DNA of 64,000 nt, from positions 2,012,001-2,076,000 of the forward strand of contig NZ_CP029078.1 in NCBI RefSeq assembly GCF_005222485.1, written 5' to 3'. The position numbers and the translations under genes were made by a program. The notes beneath the pieces were generated by a model. That model had not been told where the DNA came from. It made no database searches and saw only the letters and a list, made by a program, of their open reading frames with translations. This DNA is from Streptomyces griseoviridis (lineage in GTDB: Bacteria > Actinomycetota > Actinomycetes > Streptomycetales > Streptomycetaceae). Shown piece by piece: positions 60,358 through 64,000 of the stretch (position 1 is the first letter of the stretch; every line of letters starts with the position of its first letter).

Positions 60358-61410
60358 ATGACCGAGACCTCCTTCCTCGACGAGGTGAAGGACGCCGTCA
60401 CTCCCCGGGCCACGCTGCTGGTCGTCGGCGTGATCGCGCTCCAGTTGCTGTTCATCGCCTCCTACGTGGGCGCCCTGCACGACCCGAAGCCCAAGGACGT
60501 GCCGTTCGGCGTGGTCGCGCCCCGGCAGGCGGCGGCCCAGCAGACGGTCACCCGTCTCGCGCGGCTGCCCGGTTCGCCGCTGGCCCCGCGCACCGTGGCC
60601 GACGAGGCGACCGCCCGCGCGAAGATCCTGAACCGGGAGCTGGACGGCGCCCTGGTCGTCCACCCGGACCGGAACACCGACACGCTCCTGGTCGCCGGCG
60701 GGGGCGGCACCGCCCTCGCCACCACCCTGGAGCGGCAGCTCACCGCCGTGGAGGCCGCCGAGCAGCGGTCGCTGCGCACCCGGGATCTGTCCCCGGCCTC
60801 CGGCCAGGACTTCAACGGGCTGTCGTCCTTCTACCTGGTCATCGGCTGGTGCGTGGGCGGCTATCTGTGCGCCTCGATCCTCGCGATCAGCACCGGCGCC
60901 CGGCCCGCCAACCTGCGCAGGGCGGTGATCCGGCTGGCCGCCATGGCGCTGGTGTCGCTCGTCGGAGGGCTCGGCGGCGCGGTGATCGTCGGCCCGATCC
61001 TGGGCGCCCTGCCCGGCGGCGTGGTCGCCTTCTGGGGTCTCGGCGCCCTGACGACGTTCGCGGTCGGCGCCGCGACCCTCGCCCTCCAGGGGGTCTTCGG
61101 CGTCGTCGGCATCGGGCTCGCCATCCTGCTGGTGGTGATCGCGGGCAACCCGAGCGCGGGCGGCGCCTTCCCGCTGCCGATGCTGCCCCCGTTCTGGAAG
61201 GCGGTCGGCCCGGCGCTGCCGCCGGGCGCGGGCACCTGGGCGGCCCGCTCGATCGCCTACTTCAAGGGGAACGCGATGACAGCCCAGTTGCTGGTCCTGT
61301 CGGCCTGGGCGCTCGCCGGGATCGTGGTCACCCTGGCGGCCGCGGTCCTGCGGAGCGACCGCCGAACGGCGCGCGGGGCGCGCGGGGTTCAGGAGCCGAG
61401 GCCGTCCTGA
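60358..61410 (+). CDS. YhgE/Pip- or DUF3533-like membrane protein
   Basis: 350 residues. One helix at about 20-40, a large outer domain (about 45-165; PKDVPFGVVAPRQ, ELDGALVVHPD), then five to six helices (about 165-335), the layout of ABC-2/YhgE-type membrane proteins. The function of this group is poorly defined; some export lipids or type VII effectors. It is 83 bp after the phosphatase gene and may be cotranscribed. A terminator follows. Confidence 0.82.
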   Translation: MTETSFLDEVKDAVTPRATLLVVGVIALQLLFIASYVGALHDPKPKDVPFGVVAPRQAAAQQTVTRLARLPGSPLAPRTVADEATARAKILNRELDGALVVHPDRNTDTLLVAGGGGTALATTLERQLTAVEAAEQRSLRTRDLSPASGQDFNGLSSFYLVIGWCVGGYLCASILAISTGARPANLRRAVIRLAAMALVSLVGGLGGAVIVGPILGALPGGVVAFWGLGALTTFAVGAATLALQGVFGVVGIGLAILLVVIAGNPSAGGAFPLPMLPPFWKAVGPALPPGAGTWAARSIAYFKGNAMTAQLLVLSAWALAGIVVTLAAAVLRSDRRTARGARGVQEPRPS

Positions 61411-61417
61411 AAGCCGA

Positions 61418-61451
61418 GAGGTCCCGCCCCTCGCGAGCGGGGCGGGACCTC
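61418..61451. terminator. Bidirectional terminator hairpin
   Basis: GAGGTCCCGCCCC (61418-61430) pairs perfectly with GGGGCGGGACCTC (61439-61451) over an 8-nt loop between convergent membrane-protein and protease genes. Confidence 0.92.
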
Positions 61452-61484
61452 GGGGTGGCCGGTGTGGGGCCCGGCCCGGGTGGG

Positions 61485-62567
61485 TCAGCCGATCTCGGCG
61501 CCGAACGTCGAGAGCGCCTCGGTGACCGGCTGGAAGAACGTTTCACCGCCGGAGGTGCAGTCGCCGCTGCCGCCGGAGGTGAGGCCGATCGCCGCGTCGC
61601 CGTCGAACAGCGAGCCGCCGCTGTCGCCGGGCTCGGCGCAGACGTCGGTCTGGATGAGGCCGTTGACGATGTCGCCGTTGCCGTAGTTCACGGTGGCGTC
61701 GAGACCGGTGACCGTGCCGTCGTGGACCTGTGTGGTGGAACCGCTGCGGGTCACCTTCTCGCCGACGGTGGCGTCCGCGGCGTGCGTGATGGCCTGCGTG
61801 GAGCCGTTGTAGAGGTCGACCTCGCTCGGGTGGTCCACGTCAGACGTGTACTTGACAAGCCCGAAGTCGTTGTCGGGGAAGCTGGACTGCTCGTTGGTGC
61901 CGATCTGGGTGCCGCTGGAGTCCGACCAGGTCGAGATCGACTCGGTGCAGTGGCCCGCGGTGATGAAGTACGGCTCGCCGCCCTTGACCACGTTGAAGCC
62001 CAGCGAGCAGCGCCCGCCGGAGCCGGTGATCGCGTCGCCGCCCGCGATCAGGGGCTTGTACTCCCCCTTGGTGCGCTTGACCTCGGCCACCTGCCCGAGG
62101 CCGTCGACGACCTTGGTGAGCTTCGCCCACTCGGCCTTGGAGACCGTGCGGTCCGCCGTGACGACGACCTTGTTGGTGGTCGGGTCGGTCACCCAGGACG
62201 TGCCCGGGATGGTGGCGTCACGGGTGAGCGTGGTGCGGGCGCTCTTCAGGTCGGCGAGGGAGTTCTCGACGATTCTGGCCCGCGCGCCGGCCGCCTCGAC
62301 GGTCTTCGCGGCGGTCGCGTCGAGGACGTTCACGACGAGGCTCTTGGCCTTCGCGTCGTAGTACGTGCCCGCGGCGTCGGCGCCCAGGTCCTGGCCGAGG
62401 GCCGAGGCGAGCTTTCCGGCCGTCGCGGCCGACAGGGTGCGCGGCGCCGAATCCTTCGCCGGCTCACTGGCGTTCGCAGTCTGGAAGGTGACTCCCGCGG
62501 CGACCAGCGCGACAACTCCCGCGCCTACCATCGCCGTCCGCCGCCTGGGTATGCGTCGGTGCTTCAA
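61485..62567 (-). CDS. Streptogrisin-family secreted serine protease, TTG start
   Basis: 360 residues. A TTG start is indicated by AGGAGG seven bases upstream and by the signal peptide beginning right there ([25 protein letters not shown]). A propeptide (about 35-180) precedes a mature chymotrypsin-like domain with the triad His (TAGHC), Asp (NDFGLV) and Ser (PGDSGGS). The propeptide is longer than in the neighbouring sprB-like enzyme. Secreted zymogen that matures by self-cleavage. Tandem paralogue of the next gene. Confidence 0.93.
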   Translation of the reverse strand: MKHRRIPRRRTAMVGAGVVALVAAGVTFQTANASEPAKDSAPRTLSAATAGKLASALGQDLGADAAGTYYDAKAKSLVVNVLDATAAKTVEAAGARARIVENSLADLKSARTTLTRDATIPGTSWVTDPTTNKVVVTADRTVSKAEWAKLTKVVDGLGQVAEVKRTKGEYKPLIAGGDAITGSGGRCSLGFNVVKGGEPYFITAGHCTESISTWSDSSGTQIGTNEQSSFPDNDFGLVKYTSDVDHPSEVDLYNGSTQAITHAADATVGEKVTRSGSTTQVHDGTVTGLDATVNYGNGDIVNGLIQTDVCAEPGDSGGSLFDGDAAIGLTSGGSGDCTSGGETFFQPVTEALSTFGAEIG

Positions 62568-62891
62568 CTCGCGTCCTCCTGTGGGGGGTCGACCCGGGAG
62601 GTAGTGGGGACCTCACGGGCCGGAAGGCTGGTTGACGTGCGCCACTATTCCGAGATCCGCGGGGAGCACACAAGGTCGACTTCAGGACGCGCGTACGGTC
62701 ACGGAGCGCACGCCCGCGCCGCCCGTCGTTCGCAGGAGGGGCCAGGAAATTCGCATTGCAAACACTACGAGCGAGTAACCATGGGCAGAGGGTAAGGATC
62801 GCGCCTGGCTGGAAATCGACCATTCGCCGGGCGCGGACGGCCGTTTCGGCGATCCGGGCGGTCAACTCCGGTGGCGTTCACGGAACTCGCA
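62568..62891. other. Upstream region of the TTG-start protease gene
   Basis: 324 bp carrying the protease promoter on the minus strand. AT-richer segments lie around 62640-62655 and 62745-62785. No small gene or RNA gene recognised. Confidence 0.4.
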
Positions 62892-62940
62892 CAAGGGGCG
62901 AGCCCCCGCACGGCTGTCGCGTGCGGGGGCTCGCCCCTTG
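62892..62940. terminator. Long perfect terminator hairpin after the sprB-like gene
   Basis: 21-bp perfect arms, 62892-62912 and 62920-62940, loop GCTGTCG. The left arm begins CAAGGGGCGAGCCCCC. It insulates the two tandem protease genes. Confidence 0.93.
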
Positions 62941-62978
62941 CCGAAGTGCCGGGTGCTGTCCGATGCCGGTGGAGCGGA

Positions 62979-63884
62979 TCAGAAGACGTGCACCCCGTAG
63001 GCGCTGAGCGCCTCGGTCACCGGCTGGAAGAACGTCGTACCGCCGGAGGTGCAGTTGCCGCTGCCGCCGGAGGTCAGACCGTACGCGATCCCGCTGTTGG
63101 AGTAGAGCGAGCCGCCGGAGTCGCCGGGCTCGGCGCAGACCGTGGTCTGGATGAGCCCGTACACGATGTCGCCGCTGCCGTAGTTGACCGTCGCGTTGAG
63201 CGCGGTGACCTGGCCGCTGTGGATACCGGTCGTGGAACCACGACGGTAGACCGTGGTGCCCACGGACGGCGTGCCCGCGCTGGTGATGTCGACGCTGCCG
63301 ACGGTGCCCGCCTTGGCGACCGACGAGTTCGTGTAGCGCACGAGACCGTAGTCGTTGGTCGGGAAGCTGGAGCCGGCGGTGGTGCCGAGCGTGGTGGTGT
63401 GACCCGAGTTGGACCACCAGGTGCCCGCGCCGTCGGTGCAGTGACCGGCGGTCAGGAAGTAGTAGTTCCCGCTGTTGTCCTGGACGTTGAAGCCCAGGGA
63501 GCAGCGCCAGCTACTCGCATAGATGGCGTCGCCGCCCGCGATCAGCTTGTTGAACTTGCCCGGCGTCCGCTTGATCGTGAGAGCGCCGGAGTTGCCCGCG
63601 GCCTGCCGCTTGATCTTCGCGATCTCGGCCTGGGAGACGGTGCTGTCGACGGTCACGACGACGCGGTTGGTCTTGCTGTCGACGACCCAGGCGGTGCCGG
63701 GGATGTCGGCCTTGAGCACCGAGTCGCTCGCGCTCTTGAGCTGGGTGGTGCTGAACGGGGTGGCGGCCGAGGCGCTCGCGTTGGGGAGGGCGATGGCGGC
63801 CGCGGCGACGAGTCCGGTGGAGACGGCGATCAGCCGGTTCCGTCTCGAGACGCCGCTGCGGGGGGTGGTGCGCTTGATCCTCAC
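62979..63884 (-). CDS. sprB: Streptogrisin B-like serine protease
   Basis: 301 residues from GTG 63884 with GGAGGA about seven bases upstream; this length fits streptogrisin B precursors (299). Signal peptide to about residue 40, a short propeptide (about 41-115), and mature SGG-like start [20 protein letters not shown]. Triad His (TAGHC), Asp (NDYGLV) and Ser (PGDSGGS). Two disulfides are expected as in SGPB. Chymotrypsin-like specificity is inferred from the family. Symbol by similarity. Confidence 0.93.
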   Translation of the reverse strand: MRIKRTTPRSGVSRRNRLIAVSTGLVAAAAIALPNASASAATPFSTTQLKSASDSVLKADIPGTAWVVDSKTNRVVVTVDSTVSQAEIAKIKRQAAGNSGALTIKRTPGKFNKLIAGGDAIYASSWRCSLGFNVQDNSGNYYFLTAGHCTDGAGTWWSNSGHTTTLGTTAGSSFPTNDYGLVRYTNSSVAKAGTVGSVDITSAGTPSVGTTVYRRGSTTGIHSGQVTALNATVNYGSGDIVYGLIQTTVCAEPGDSGGSLYSNSGIAYGLTSGGSGNCTSGGTTFFQPVTEALSAYGVHVF

Positions 63885-64000
63885 TTGTCGTTCCTCCACA
63901 TGGGAAGTCGGGGGCCTTCGTGGGGTTCGGGCCCGTGAGGCGCAGCCAGGTGCGGGGCTCTCCGGATTCCGGATACGCCATGCCCCTGACAAGCACTGAG

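Noticed and set aside
1..64000. Prophage, integrative element or transposon
   Set aside because: No integrase, transposase, att-like direct repeats or tRNA gene seen; G+C and codon use are uniform.

Overview
The window is about 72% G+C, uses third-position G/C codons throughout, and has the gene content of a Streptomyces chromosome: SoxR without SoxS, tandem secreted streptogrisin-type proteases, a sortase-tagged AA10 LPMO, Tat-exported hydrolases, TTG and GTG starts, and leaderless promoters. Gene content and order resemble, from memory, the S. coelicolor region around soxR, citM, hmgA and dnaE2. I see no rRNA, tRNA, insertion sequence, integrase, phage block or CRISPR array. It reads as core chromosome with some accessory loci.

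Layout. (1) 1-17774: lipid, aldehyde and alcohol catabolism with its regulators: SDR fragment, NamZ-like muramidase, alpha/beta hydrolase, penicillin-acylase-type hydrolase, soxR, MaoC hydratase with a convergent TetR, acyl-CoA dehydrogenase with a divergent TetR, an ArsR-like regulator, an EamA permease, an ALDH-ADH operon and a MsiK-like ABC ATPase. (2) 18104-25931: MFS and CitMHS citrate transporters, a lipoprotein-TetR operon, homogentisate dioxygenase coupled to a GntR regulator, and a solitary protein resembling the C-terminal part of type ISP restriction enzymes. (3) 26115-33354: a SigK/RskA-type sigma/anti-sigma pair divergent from DUF4331, TPR and RcnA/NicO-like genes. (4) 33464-43676: a GDSL lipase, the relic of a subtilisin gene, and a tightly overlapping exopolysaccharide operon (two GT2 enzymes, a deacetylase, a 1311-residue flippase/membrane-enzyme fusion) facing a GH39-like glycosidase. 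(5) 43833-48490: AAA ATPase, YtrA-type GntR, two GNATs, DUF402, a methyltransferase and a 45-residue gene. (6) 48739-53896: LPMO, lipase and GH78 rhamnosidase. (7) 54103-64000: SOS mutasome (dnaE2 plus a catalytically lost Y-family partner), a GAF-PP2C phosphatase, a membrane protein and two streptogrisin-like proteases.

Regulation is unusually readable. Four TetR-type palindromic operator sets can be matched to neighbouring genes; one 19-bp operator recurs 5.4 kb apart and links acyl-CoA dehydrogenase/tetR to ALDH-ADH. dnaE2 has an SOS box, the DUF4331 gene has a SigK-like promoter, and GH78 has a LacI-type operator. At least ten genes have a -10-like hexamer 6-8 nt before the start codon, the signature of leaderless mRNAs. 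A further theme is short tandem reiteration at the 3' ends of several genes, together with degenerate tandem arrays in intergenic DNA.
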